Origin: Pseudomonadota bacterium
GTDB lineage: Bacteria > Pseudomonadota > Alphaproteobacteria > Rhizobiales > Xanthobacteraceae
Assembly: GCA_963204905.1 (NCBI GenBank)
Contig: CAUJJN010000110.1
Coordinates: forward strand, 1 to 45,648
Direction: 5' to 3'
DNA: 45,648 nt
Each line of letters begins with the position of its first letter. The first letter of the stretch is position 1. Of this stretch, positions 15,838 to 24,997 are shown in pieces. Both the position numbers and the translations under genes were made by a program. A model generated the notes under the pieces. The model was given only the letters and a program-made list of their open reading frames with translations. It was not told where the DNA came from and ran no database searches.

Positions 15838-17231
15838 GCAGAGCGACAAAGGATGCGTTGACGGCGCTGACGAATCGATTCGGCGATGCTGTTTCGGTCG
15901 CCGCTTCGGTTCGCGACCATCACGCGCAGGGGGTGACCGCGCACGCGACCCGCCCGCCAGACGCGGTTCTGTTCGCGCGCTCAACCGAGGATGTCGTGGA
16001 CGCCGTGCGGATCTGCCGCGAGCAGAACTGTCCGATCGTGCCGTTCGGTACCGGAACCTCGACCGAGGGGCAGATCAGCGCGGAGCAGGGGGGCCTCACG
16101 ATCAATCTCTCGCAAATGGACAATGTTCTGCGCGTCTCTGCCGCGGATATGGACTGCACTGTTCAGGCTGGCGTCACGCGTAAAGCCTTGAATGCCTCGC
16201 TGCGCGACACGGGTCTGTTTTTTCCCATCGATCCTGGCGCCGATGCTTCGATCGGAGGGATGGCTTCGACGCGGGCGTCCGGCACCAACGCGGTGCGTTA
16301 CGGCACGATGCGCGACGTCGTCATGTCGTTGAAGGTCGTTCTGCCGAACGGCGATGTGATCGAGACCGGAACGCGTGCCCGCAAGTCATCGGCGGGCTAC
16401 GATTTGACCCGATTGTTTGTCGGGGCGGAGGGCACGCTCGGAATCATCACGGAGGTGACGTTGAAGTTGTCGCCCGTCCCGGACAGGATGAGTGCTGCGG
16501 TCGCGTCCTTTCCCACGGTCGCGGATGCGGTTTCAACCGTTGTTTCCGTGATCCAGAGCGCGATTCCCATCGCGCGCGCGGAGCTGCTGGACGCCCAGCA
16601 GATCGCGGCATGTAACCGCTACTCGAAAACGGATTTGCTCGAGCAGCCGACATTGTTTCTCGAATTCCATGGTTCGGAGCAGCACGTCGGCGAACAGGTC
16701 GAACAGTTTCTTGCAATCGCGAGGGAGCATGGGGGGTCCGATTTGCGCTGGGCCAGCGCGGCGGAAGAGCGCTCGCGGCTGTGGCAGGCCCGACATGATG
16801 TGTGGTGGGCGACTCTGGCGCTGCGTCCGGGTTCTCGCGGTGTGCCGACGGACATTTGCGTGCCGATCTCGGAACTGCCTGAGGTGATCGCGGCGACAGA
16901 GCGTGACGTGAACGACCTGGGACTGATCGCGCCGCTATGCGGGCATGTCGGTGACGGCAACTTCCATCTCTGTGTCTTGCTCGATCCCGACGATCCGGAT
17001 GAGGCAAGCCGTGTCGCGGAACTCAACCGCAGGATGATCACGCGGGCGCTCGACGTGGGCGGAACTTGCACCGGCGAGCACGGAATCGGGACTGGAAAGA
17101 TTCCTTATCTTGTTCGGGAGCGTGGCGCCGGCATGACGGTGCTGGCCGCGATCAAGCGTGCCATCGACCCGCGCAACATCATGAATCCCGGTAAAATTCT
17201 TTCTGTCGAGAGTTTCCCGCCATTGTCTTGA
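15834..17231 (+). CDS. FAD-linked 2-hydroxyacid oxidase/dehydrogenase (GlcD/D-lactate dehydrogenase-like)
   Basis: VAO/PCMH-type flavoprotein that oxidises a D-2-hydroxy acid to the 2-oxo acid. The FAD-binding half contains VPFGTGTSTEGQ and the GGMASTRASGTNAVRYGT segment. The C-terminal half carries GHVGDGNFH and CTGEHGIGTGK, which hold the metal/substrate histidines of the LDH-D/GlcD family. Length is 465 aa. It is placed immediately before the 2-oxoacid:ferredoxin oxidoreductase gene, so it probably supplies that enzyme's 2-oxo acid. Candidates are an aryl-lactate or a mandelate-type acid; the choice is inference. GTG start, overlapping the LivF-like gene by 4 bases. Confidence 0.88.
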   Translation: MSRATKDALTALTNRFGDAVSVAASVRDHHAQGVTAHATRPPDAVLFARSTEDVVDAVRICREQNCPIVPFGTGTSTEGQISAEQGGLTINLSQMDNVLRVSAADMDCTVQAGVTRKALNASLRDTGLFFPIDPGADASIGGMASTRASGTNAVRYGTMRDVVMSLKVVLPNGDVIETGTRARKSSAGYDLTRLFVGAEGTLGIITEVTLKLSPVPDRMSAAVASFPTVADAVSTVVSVIQSAIPIARAELLDAQQIAACNRYSKTDLLEQPTLFLEFHGSEQHVGEQVEQFLAIAREHGGSDLRWASAAEERSRLWQARHDVWWATLALRPGSRGVPTDICVPISELPEVIAATERDVNDLGLIAPLCGHVGDGNFHLCVLLDPDDPDEASRVAELNRRMITRALDVGGTCTGEHGIGTGKIPYLVRERGAGMTVLAAIKRAIDPRNIMNPGKILSVESFPPLS

Positions 17232-17321
17232 TGCGGTTTGAATATCGCGCGGACAGGACCTTGGCAAAGTTGCGCTTGTACGAGCATGCCGTCGACTGAT
17301 CAATTTTCATGAGAGTGAGCT

Positions 17322-20300
17322 ATGAGCACCCTGATCGACGCCGCATCCATTGATCTCGCCTATCGGCTGGAGGATGCCATCGTTAAGCCGGAGGGGCGCG
17401 TGTTCACCACCGGTACGCAGGCTCTGGTGCGCATGCTTGTTCTTCAGCGGCTTGTCGATCGACGGGATGGCATTCGTACCGCCGGCTTCGTGAGCGGTTA
17501 CCGCGGGTCGCCGCTGGCGGGTGTCGATACCGAATTATGGCGCTCGGCGGCCGCGCTGGCGGCGCACGACATCCGGTTCATGCCGGGAGTCAACGAGGAT
17601 CTTGCTGCAACCGCGGTCGCCGGGACCCAGCGGGTTGAAACCGATCCGCTGCGCGCGGTCGATGGCGTTTTTGCCATGTGGTATGGCAAGGGGCCGGGTG
17701 TGGATCGCGCCGGCGATGCCATTCATCACGGCCATGCCGCCGGAGCATCGGGCAAGGGCGGTGTTCTGCTGGTCGTCGGCGACGATCATGCGGCGACATC
17801 ATCATCAATTCCGAACGCCAGCGATCTGTCCTTGATCGGCTGGAATCTGCCGATCATTCATCCGGCGAACGTTGATGACTACGTTGACTACGGACTGTGG
17901 GGTTGGGCCGCGTCGCGGTTCTCCGGAGCCTGGATTGCTTTCAAGGCGATTTCCGAAACGGTGGAAAGCAGCCAGAGTTTCGTTGCGCCGGTCTTGCCGC
18001 GATTCATTCGACCGGAGTGGCCGGCGGGGATTCCGAACGATCTAGGCTATTCGACCAAGGATTTTCTTACGGCCGCAATCGAACAGCGCATGGCCTGGCG
18101 TCTTGCGGCGCTCACGGCTTTTGCCAGAGCGAATCCGATCGACCGAATGTTGGTTGATGCGCCGGAGGCCGAGATTGGAATCATCGCGGTCGGCAAATCC
18201 GGTCGCGATGCGCTGGAGGCTTTCGCCCGTGTCGGCTTGTTACCGGACGACCTCGCGCGTCGTGGCGTGCGGATTTGGCAACCGGGCCTGGTTTATCCGA
18301 TCGATCCGGAGGCAGTGCGGCGCTTCGGCGAAGGGTTGAAGCATCTTTTGGTCATCGAGGAAAAAGCTTCGGTCGTCGAGGCGCAGGTCAAGGAGATCGC
18401 ATTTAACTGGCTTGCGGATCGCCGCCCCACGATTGTCGGAAAGAATGGCCTCGACGGCGCGCCGCTGATTTCTCCGCTCGCCCAGCATCGGCCATCGTCG
18501 TTGGCTGCCCCGCTGGCGCGGTGGGTCAAGGCGGTACGCCCCGATCTGGCGTTTGACGATCGGCTGCAGGTGTTCGTCCGCGCGGAGATGCTGTCCAACA
18601 ATGCGGACGGAGCGCGGCGTCTGCCGTATTTCTGTTCGGGCTGTCCGCACAACAGTTCGACGAAAGTGCCGGAAGGAAGTCGGGCTCTGGCCGGCGTCGG
18701 CTGTCACTATATGGCGAGCTGGATGGATCGAAGCACATCCGGCCTCACCCAGATGGGCGGCGAGGGCGTTGATTGGGTTGGACAGGCTCCGTTCAGCGCT
18801 GAGCGCCATGTTTTCCAGAATATGGGTGAGGGCACCTATTATCATTCCGGCTATCTCGCGATCCGGCAAGCCGTGGCGGCGCGCGTCAACGTCACCTACA
18901 AGCTGCTGTTCAACGATGCCGTGGCGATGACCGGCGGGCAGCCCGTGGATGGCCCCATCAGCGTTCCGCAGATTGTGCAGCAGATGCTGAGCGAGGGCGC
19001 GCGTAAGGTTGCGGTCGTCACGGATGAGCCCGAGCGGTACAGCGGCGTATCGCTTCCCGCCGGCGTTGATGTCTCACACCGTCGCAATCTCGATATGATC
19101 CAGCGGGAACTACGTGCGATCGAAGGCGTAACGGTCCTGGTTTACGATCAGACCTGCGCGGCGGAAAAGCGCCGGCGCCGTAAGAAGGGAAAGTTTCCGG
19201 ATCCGGATCGCCGGATACTTATCAATCCCGATGTCTGCGAGGGCTGCGGGGATTGCGGCCGCGCCTCGAATTGTCTCTCCGTGGTGCCGTTGGAAACTGA
19301 ACTAGGTCGCAAGCGCGCCATCGACCAGACCTCTTGCAACAAGGACTTTTCCTGCGTTGAGGGATTTTGCCCGAGTTTTGTTTCCGTCATTGGCGGCAAG
19401 TTGCGAAAAGCGCCTGCTATGGCGCGCGACTGGGCGGCCGAGGCGCAGGCGCTTCCGGCACCTCGCGCCGCAAAGCTCGGGACCCGACCTCACAATCTTC
19501 TGATCGCAGGTGTTGGCGGGACCGGCATCATCACCGTCGGCGCGGTGGTCGCAATGGCGGCGCATCTCGATGGAATCGCGATCAGCGAACTCGACTTCAC
19601 GGCACTCGCGCAAAAGGGTGGGTCCGTTATGTGCCATCTGCGGATGGCCGCGCCCGGAACGCGGATCAATCAATCGCGGATCGACTGGCGTGAAGCCGAT
19701 GGCGTGATCATCGGGGATCTGATTGTCGGCTGCTTGCCCGACAGCCTCGGCACCGTGGGCAAGGAGCGAACCCGCGTGATCGTCAATACGCATATTGGTG
19801 CAACCGCCGAGTTTGTCCGCAATCCCGATGCCGACCCTCATGCTGCGGATCTGCTGGCGAAAGTCCGTCATACGGCGCGGCTCGATGCCGTTGCGACGAT
19901 TGACGCGCAGGCGGCGGCGCAGCAGTCATTCGGTGATGCGACCAGCGCGAACATGATCCTGGTCGGTCTCGCCTGGCAGCAAGGCCTCATTCCCGTCAGC
20001 GAGGCGGCGCTGATCCGGGCGATCGAACTGAATGGCGTTGCCGTGGAAATCAACAAGCGGGCATTCTCGCGCGGACGCTTGCTTGCGATGGAAAAGGCGG
20101 ACGTACCGGCGAACAGATCGTCCGAGTTGATCAAGGCTCTGCCGGAGTTGGTGGACGATCGCGTCCGGCGTCTGACGGACTATCAGAGCGCCGCGCTGGC
20201 CGCGAGCTATCGAAATTTCATTGATGCAACGGCTTTGGCGGAGCAACGCGCGCTGGGCGCCGGCGCGGAGTTGATTTTCACCCGTCAGGTGGCGCGCGCG

Positions 20301-20810
20301 CTTTATCGCCTGATGGCTTATAAGGATGAATACGAGGTGGCGCGGCTCTACACGTCGCCGGAATTCAAGGCGATGGTCGCTCGCCAATTCGAGGGCGATG
20401 TCGCCCTGCATGTCCATCTTGCGCCCCCATTGCTTGCCCGGAAGCGGCCGGGAACGAACATTCCGCAGAAAATGACGTTCGGTCCGTGGATGTTCCGAAT
20501 GTTCCGCGTGCTCGCTCGGATGAAAACATTGCGAGGGACCTGGTTCGATCCGTTCGGCTATACGGCAGAGCGACGGATGGAGCTTGCGTTGATTGACGAA
20601 TATCGCTCGATGATCGAGCGGGTTCGAGGAATGTTGTCGCCACGCACGCTTTCGGTCGCCGTGCAACTCGCCGCTTCGCAGGACGACGTGCGGGGCTATG
20701 GTCATGTGAAGCACGGGAATGTTGATCGGGTGCGCAGGGAGCAGGCCGAACTGCTCGACGCGCTAGATCGTCTGGTTCACGACAAAACCTCGGGGCTGGA
20801 GGTCGCCTGA
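17322..20810 (+). CDS. Fused indolepyruvate:ferredoxin oxidoreductase-type 2-oxoacid dehydrogenase (IorA-IorB fusion)
   Basis: Catalyses CoA-dependent oxidative decarboxylation of an aryl 2-oxo acid to an acyl-CoA, reducing ferredoxin. Domains in order are an N-terminal pyrimidine-binding part with SGYRGSPLAGVD, the CSGCPHN segment, the thiamine-diphosphate region with LLFNDAVAMTGGQ (about residue 530), a single [4Fe-4S] cysteine block (about 637-685, CEGCGDC plus later cysteines) and the gamma domain starting LLIAGVGGTGIIT (about 725). The 1162 aa length matches the single-chain form found in aerobic proteobacteria. Phenylpyruvate, indolepyruvate and aryl-glyoxylates are plausible substrates. 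It follows the hydroxyacid oxidase after 90 bases, and the YciI-like gene overlaps its stop codon by one base. Confidence 0.9.
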   Translation: MSTLIDAASIDLAYRLEDAIVKPEGRVFTTGTQALVRMLVLQRLVDRRDGIRTAGFVSGYRGSPLAGVDTELWRSAAALAAHDIRFMPGVNEDLAATAVAGTQRVETDPLRAVDGVFAMWYGKGPGVDRAGDAIHHGHAAGASGKGGVLLVVGDDHAATSSSIPNASDLSLIGWNLPIIHPANVDDYVDYGLWGWAASRFSGAWIAFKAISETVESSQSFVAPVLPRFIRPEWPAGIPNDLGYSTKDFLTAAIEQRMAWRLAALTAFARANPIDRMLVDAPEAEIGIIAVGKSGRDALEAFARVGLLPDDLARRGVRIWQPGLVYPIDPEAVRRFGEGLKHLLVIEEKASVVEAQVKEIAFNWLADRRPTIVGKNGLDGAPLISPLAQHRPSSLAAPLARWVKAVRPDLAFDDRLQVFVRAEMLSNNADGARRLPYFCSGCPHNSSTKVPEGSRALAGVGCHYMASWMDRSTSGLTQMGGEGVDWVGQAPFSAERHVFQNMGEGTYYHSGYLAIRQAVAARVNVTYKLLFNDAVAMTGGQPVDGPISVPQIVQQMLSEGARKVAVVTDEPERYSGVSLPAGVDVSHRRNLDMIQRELRAIEGVTVLVYDQTCAAEKRRRRKKGKFPDPDRRILINPDVCEGCGDCGRASNCLSVVPLETELGRKRAIDQTSCNKDFSCVEGFCPSFVSVIGGKLRKAPAMARDWAAEAQALPAPRAAKLGTRPHNLLIAGVGGTGIITVGAVVAMAAHLDGIAISELDFTALAQKGGSVMCHLRMAAPGTRINQSRIDWREADGVIIGDLIVGCLPDSLGTVGKERTRVIVNTHIGATAEFVRNPDADPHAADLLAKVRHTARLDAVATIDAQAAAQQSFGDATSANMILVGLAWQQGLIPVSEAALIRAIELNGVAVEINKRAFSRGRLLAMEKADVPANRSSELIKALPELVDDRVRRLTDYQSAALAASYRNFIDATALAEQRALGAGAELIFTRQVARALYRLMAYKDEYEVARLYTSPEFKAMVARQFEGDVALHVHLAPPLLARKRPGTNIPQKMTFGPWMFRMFRVLARMKTLRGTWFDPFGYTAERRMELALIDEYRSMIERVRGMLSPRTLSVAVQLAASQDDVRGYGHVKHGNVDRVRREQAELLDALDRLVHDKTSGLEVA

Positions 20811-21145
20811 TGTATTTCGTCGTGCGGTGTTTCTACCGACCGGGAGGCGCCGAGGAGCGGATGTCCATCCGACGGACGCATGTCGAGCATATGATCGCGC
20901 ACCGTCACCTCATCGAGCAGGGCGGCGCGCTTGTCGAGGCGGAGGGAGAGAGCGTCGTCGGCATGTTCCTGCTGCTGAGCGTGGACAGCGTGGCCGACGT
21001 CCACCGTTTTCTCGATGACGAGCCCTACACGAAAGCAGGCCTGTTCGCACAACGGACCATTGAGGTCCTCAATCGCTTCGTACCGCATCCGGATCCGGAC
21101 TTCCTCGTCAAATTGCGCGACGCTGCGGGTCCCGACCGGCGATAA
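20810..21145 (+). CDS. YciI-like small protein (dimeric alpha-beta barrel fold)
   Basis: Small protein of 111 aa beginning MYFVVRCFYRPG, with RRTHVEHMIAHRHLIEQGGAL and a later FLDDEPYTKAGLF segment, as in YciI/muconolactone-isomerase-like proteins. The His in the RxxHxxH region is typical of the family. Start and stop overlap with the preceding gene (TGATG), showing translational coupling. It is the last gene of the catabolic operon. Family members can be isomerases, dehalogenases or accessory proteins; the role here is unknown, though a small-molecule isomerisation or decarboxylation step would suit the context. Confidence 0.75.
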   Translation: MYFVVRCFYRPGGAEERMSIRRTHVEHMIAHRHLIEQGGALVEAEGESVVGMFLLLSVDSVADVHRFLDDEPYTKAGLFAQRTIEVLNRFVPHPDPDFLVKLRDAAGPDRR

Positions 21146-21237
21146 GGTGTCCAACGTGTGACATTCTTGTTCGTGCAAGGGGCCTGATCGATTGAGCTCT
21201 TGCCAATCAGAACCACATTTGTATCCTGACGGGGACG

Positions 21238-21654
21238 ATGCTGAAAAAATTTCGCCCATATGTCATTCTCTTGACCGTGCTCACCTTCTCTGCGGCGAAC
21301 ATGGCGTGGGCAATTGACTGCGCAGCCATGGCCTTCGGCGCCGAACAAGGGCGCCACCATGCCGTTCAGTCGACGCATTCAAGCCAGTCGCACAACCACC
21401 ACAGCCGAGTGGCCGCCGAGCACGCGGACTGTCATCAAGCCGGGTCCGCGGATCATCACAACGACCGGCATCCTGACGACCCCGCAAAGTCCTGCTGTGG
21501 TGCGCTGGCGTGTCACGCCGCTATTCCGGCAACGGGATGTGTCGCCTCCGCCGTCCCGTTTCTGCGTGCGACCCAGTCATTTCCGTTCGAATACGGCTTG
21601 AAGCAGGCAACTTTCGCACGCCTCGATCGACCACCCAGATCCGCCGACCTCTAG
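21238..21654 (+). CDS. Exported His/Cys-rich protein, probable metal-binding
   Basis: Not a family I can name. The 138-residue product has a clear signal peptide (MLKKFRPYVILLTVLTFSA, probable cleavage after AWA). The mature part holds about 12 His and 6 Cys in clusters such as SHNHH, DHH, KSCCGALACH and TGC, which suggests copper or other soft-metal binding in the periplasm. It precedes a lipoprotein, TolC-like, multicopper oxidase and CusF-like set, which supports a copper role. GGGGA precedes the ATG. It begins 92 bases after the catabolic operon and appears to belong to the metal cluster. Confidence 0.65.
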   Translation: MLKKFRPYVILLTVLTFSAANMAWAIDCAAMAFGAEQGRHHAVQSTHSSQSHNHHSRVAAEHADCHQAGSADHHNDRHPDDPAKSCCGALACHAAIPATGCVASAVPFLRATQSFPFEYGLKQATFARLDRPPRSADL

Positions 21655-21834
21655 TTGTCGGCCGATAGCCACGGCGTTCCGCGGTTTCTGGCGGATCGAA
21701 TCCGTCGCCGCTCCTGCTCCTCGGATATCTGCTGACTTCTTCGCGGGTGCGCGTTGCGCAACCCGCTGAGGGCTGTTGCCTAAACCGCCTGGCACTGTTC
21801 GCTCGGCCGATCTGGCTGATCTAAGAGGGATATC

Positions 21835-22056
21835 ATGAAACCCGTTCTACTGATGGCGACGTCCGTCGTCCTCTCCGCATGTTCCGGCCTGCCTAACATC
21901 CAGTCGGGAGCTGATCCTGCCACCGCAGATGCGCCGGCTTTGCGTTCTCGCTATGCGCCCGTGACGGCAGGGACGGTCGACTACCGGCCGGTCGAACCCA
22001 AGCCCTGGGCGGAGCAAAACGACCGCGTCGCCCCCAAGGCGGGGAGCAAACCATGA
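21835..22056 (+). CDS. Small lipoprotein of the copper cluster
   Basis: A 73-residue product with a lipoprotein signal ending LSAC, so Cys16 would be lipidated. The mature chain is short, Pro/Ala-rich and of low complexity, ending RVAPKAGSKP. A GAGGG ribosome site precedes the ATG. It overlaps the TolC-like gene by 4 bases (ATGA), so the two are translated together. Function is unknown; small lipoproteins of this kind often accompany outer-membrane efflux proteins in metal-resistance clusters. Confidence 0.7.
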   Translation: MKPVLLMATSVVLSACSGLPNIQSGADPATADAPALRSRYAPVTAGTVDYRPVEPKPWAEQNDRVAPKAGSKP

Positions 22057-23510
22057 CGGCGCAGGTCGAGGAGCGAAAGCGCTCTCCCATTTCGCTTGTC
22101 GGACGTCTTTCAGGCGTTGCCGCGCTGATGGTGACTCTCGGCGGATGCGCAACATTCACTCCCGATGGTGGAATGCACCCGGTCGCGCAGCATGTCGCGA
22201 CTGCGATTTCGATGGATACCGCCAAGATCACCTCGCAGGCAGAGGCCGCTGAAGTGCAAGCGCGGGTCCGGACTCTTCTCAACAGACCTCTCACGGCCGA
22301 CCACGCGGTTCAAATCGCGTTGATCAATAATCGTGGCCTTCAGGCCGCCTACAATGTGCTTGGCGTGTCGGAGGCCGCCTTCGTTGAAGCGAGCCTGCCG
22401 CCCAACCCCGTCATCGGAATCGAGCGCTTGGCCGCAGGCGGCGAGTTGGAGATTGAGCGACGGTTGATTGCCAATGCTCTGGCGTTGATCACGCTTCCGG
22501 CGCGACGCGATATCGCGAAAACGCAGTTCGAGGCTGCACGTCAGAAAGCCATGGAGGCGACCTTCCGAACGGCAGCGGAGACGCGCCGGGCCTACTATCG
22601 CGCCGTGGCCGCGCGGCAGATTGCATCCTTTCTTGAGCAGGCCAGAACCTCGGCCGATGCAGCAGCGGATCTCATGCGCAAGCTGGGTGAGACTGGTGGC
22701 GCCAAGAAGCTCGATCAAGCACGCGCCGCCGCCTTTTACGCCGAGGTATCCAATCAGCTGGCTGAAGCCCGCATCAATGTCGGCGCTGAGCGCGAAGCGC
22801 TGACGCGCGCGATGGGGCTCTGGGGTAACGATATCGACTACAAGCTCCCGGCGCAGCTTCCTGTCATGCCGCGCATCCAGACCGAGCAACAGGTCGAGGT
22901 CAGCGCGGTGCGACGGCGGGTCGATCTGATCGCCGCCCGTCTCGAGCTTGATGCCATGGCAAAGACGCTTGGTCTCACCAAGGCAACGAGATTCATCTCA
23001 GCCCTCGATGCCGGATGGCGCGGCAACTATGCGCGCGTCTCCGAAGGCGGCGGCCGCCAGACCTCCGCGCTGCAGGGGTTCGAGCTTGAGATCCAGATTC
23101 CGATTTTCGATCTCGGAGAAGTCAATGTGCGCCGTTCGAACGAGATGTACATGCAGGCGGTCAATCGACTGATGGAGAAGGCGATCAATGTGCGCTCCGA
23201 AGCGCGCGCGGCTTATCTCGTTTATCGCGGCCGCTACGATGTCGCTCTCCAGTTTCAGAACAGAATCGTACCGCTGCGACGGACAATCAGCGAGCAAGCC
23301 CAGCTTGAATACAACGGGATGCTGATCGACGTCTTCGAGCTGCTCACCACAGCACGTGAAAACATCGCCAGTAACGTCGCGGCAATCGCCGCCAGACGCG
23401 ACTTCTTCATTGCGGCCGTCCACTTCCAGACCGCAATCATCGGCGGTGGATCAGGTCGCGCATTTGAAAATACCTCCGTCGTGCCAGCCGTTGGCGGCGA
23501 CAGAGATTGA
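22053..23510 (+). CDS. TolC-family outer-membrane efflux lipoprotein
   Basis: Outer-membrane factor with long heptad-like alpha-helices (many Ala, Glu, Arg and Gln), the two-repeat layout of TolC/CusC proteins, and a conserved N-terminal repeat entry at PLTADHAVQIALINNRGLQAAYNVLGVSEAAFVEA. The signal ends LGGC, so it is lipid-anchored. Length 485 aa is normal. It lies between the small lipoprotein and the multicopper oxidase, which is copper-associated. No RND pump or membrane fusion gene is in the window, so its inner-membrane partner must be elsewhere. It may also serve an unusual role in metal export or storage. Confidence 0.82.
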   Translation: MTAQVEERKRSPISLVGRLSGVAALMVTLGGCATFTPDGGMHPVAQHVATAISMDTAKITSQAEAAEVQARVRTLLNRPLTADHAVQIALINNRGLQAAYNVLGVSEAAFVEASLPPNPVIGIERLAAGGELEIERRLIANALALITLPARRDIAKTQFEAARQKAMEATFRTAAETRRAYYRAVAARQIASFLEQARTSADAAADLMRKLGETGGAKKLDQARAAAFYAEVSNQLAEARINVGAEREALTRAMGLWGNDIDYKLPAQLPVMPRIQTEQQVEVSAVRRRVDLIAARLELDAMAKTLGLTKATRFISALDAGWRGNYARVSEGGGRQTSALQGFELEIQIPIFDLGEVNVRRSNEMYMQAVNRLMEKAINVRSEARAAYLVYRGRYDVALQFQNRIVPLRRTISEQAQLEYNGMLIDVFELLTTARENIASNVAAIAARRDFFIAAVHFQTAIIGGGSGRAFENTSVVPAVGGDRD

Positions 23511-23527
23511 TTGAAGGAGGCGAAGCA

Positions 23528-24925
23528 ATGACGGTATCGCGAAGAAACTTCCTCGGCGCATCTGGCGCGGCTGCGGCGTTGATCAGCGCTGGTGCGGTGT
23601 CCGGCCGTGCGCAAGCCGCGTCAATTCCCGAAGCTCCGAGGATGAAGGAAGCCACCATGCAGCCGCCGCTGGTCCCGACGACCGGCCAGGATTACCAGCC
23701 AGTGGTCACACTCAACGGCTGGACCTTGCCTTGGCGCATGAACGGCGACTGGAAGGAATTTCATCTCGTCGCCGAACCCGTCGTTCGCGAGATGTCCCCG
23801 GGCATGATCGCTCACCTGTGGGGTTACAACGGCCAGTCTCCAGGTCCCACTATCGAGGCGGTCGAGGGCGACAAGGTTCGCATCTTTGTCACCAACAAGT
23901 TGCCGGAACACACGACCGTCCATTGGCACGGTCAGTTGCTGCCGAACGGCATGGACGGCGTTGGCGGCCTTACCCAGCAGCACATCAAACCCGGCAAGAC
24001 CTTTGTCTATGAGTTCCAACTGCAGAAGAGCGGGACCTTTATGTACCACCCGCATGCCGATGAGATGGTTCAAATGGCGATGGGTATGATGGGCTTCTTC
24101 GTCGTCCATCCGCGAGATCCCGGCTTCCGCCGTGTTGATCGCGATTTCGTTTTCCTGATGTCGGCCTACGATATCGCCCCCGGCTCCTACTTGCCGAAGG
24201 TCGCGGAGATGACCGACTTTAATATGTGGACCTGGAATACCCGTGTTTTTCCCGGCATCGACCATCTCGTCGTCGCCAAGGGCGATAAGGTTCGCATTCG
24301 CTTTGGCAACCTGACGATGACCAATCATCCGATCCATATGCACGGCTACGATTTCAAGGTGTCGTGTACAGATGGCGGCTGGGTTCCGGAAGCCGCCGCC
24401 TGGCCCGAGGTCACGATTGACTGCGCGGTAGGGCAAATGCGGGCATTCGACTTTGTTGCCGACAAGCCGGGCGACTGGGCGATTCACTGCCACAAATCAC
24501 ATCACACGATGAATGCCATGGGTCACAACCTGCGCAACTTCATCGGCGTGGACAAGAAGGATGTCGCTAAGAAGGTTCGCAGACTTTTGCCGGACTACAT
24601 GCCGATGGGGTCCGCAGGAATGGCTGACATGGGCGAGATGGAAATGCCGCTTCCGGACAACACCATTCCGATGATGACCGGCTTTGGTCAATTCGGGTCA
24701 CTTGAAATGGGCGGCATGTTTTCAGTCGTGAAGGTTCGCGAGGGTCTCGCCGCCAGCGACTACAAAGATCCGGGATGGTTCAAACATCCGGAAGGCACGG
24801 TCGCTTTCGAATGGAAGGGTGAGTCGAAGCAAGTGGAACGCGCGTCGCCGCCGCCCGCAACTGGCCGACCTGTCGAATTCAACGTCGTCAAGCCCGGCAG
24901 AAAATCCTCCCACGGCAACCACTAG
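23528..24925 (+). CDS. Tat-exported multicopper oxidase
   Basis: Periplasmic copper oxidase of the CopA/CueO type. The N-terminus RRNFLG is a twin-arginine signal. All four copper-binding motifs are present: HWHG (His132, His134), YHPHAD (His174, His176), HPIHMHG (His267, His270, His272) and HCHxxxH with Met331 five residues after the last His as type 1 axial ligand. A Met-rich stretch (residues 369-400, GMADMGEMEMP) may bind Cu(I). Length is 465 aa. AAGGAGG (23514-23520) precedes ATG 23528 by 7 bases, which decides it over an ATG at 23507. It probably oxidises Cu(I). Confidence 0.9.
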   Translation: MTVSRRNFLGASGAAAALISAGAVSGRAQAASIPEAPRMKEATMQPPLVPTTGQDYQPVVTLNGWTLPWRMNGDWKEFHLVAEPVVREMSPGMIAHLWGYNGQSPGPTIEAVEGDKVRIFVTNKLPEHTTVHWHGQLLPNGMDGVGGLTQQHIKPGKTFVYEFQLQKSGTFMYHPHADEMVQMAMGMMGFFVVHPRDPGFRRVDRDFVFLMSAYDIAPGSYLPKVAEMTDFNMWTWNTRVFPGIDHLVVAKGDKVRIRFGNLTMTNHPIHMHGYDFKVSCTDGGWVPEAAAWPEVTIDCAVGQMRAFDFVADKPGDWAIHCHKSHHTMNAMGHNLRNFIGVDKKDVAKKVRRLLPDYMPMGSAGMADMGEMEMPLPDNTIPMMTGFGQFGSLEMGGMFSVVKVREGLAASDYKDPGWFKHPEGTVAFEWKGESKQVERASPPPATGRPVEFNVVKPGRKSSHGNH

Positions 24926-24997
24926 GCGTGCCCGTGAGAGTGACCATCATCGGCGCGATCGTCACCAACCATGGAAGACAAGAACTGGAGAAAACTC

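Noticed and set aside
21185-21200. A GATCGATTGAGC stretch resembling the TetR operator before the copper cluster
   Set aside because: It lacks the AGTNC left half and the flanking promoter placement, and GATCGAT words are common in GC-rich DNA. It is too weak to count as a fifth site.
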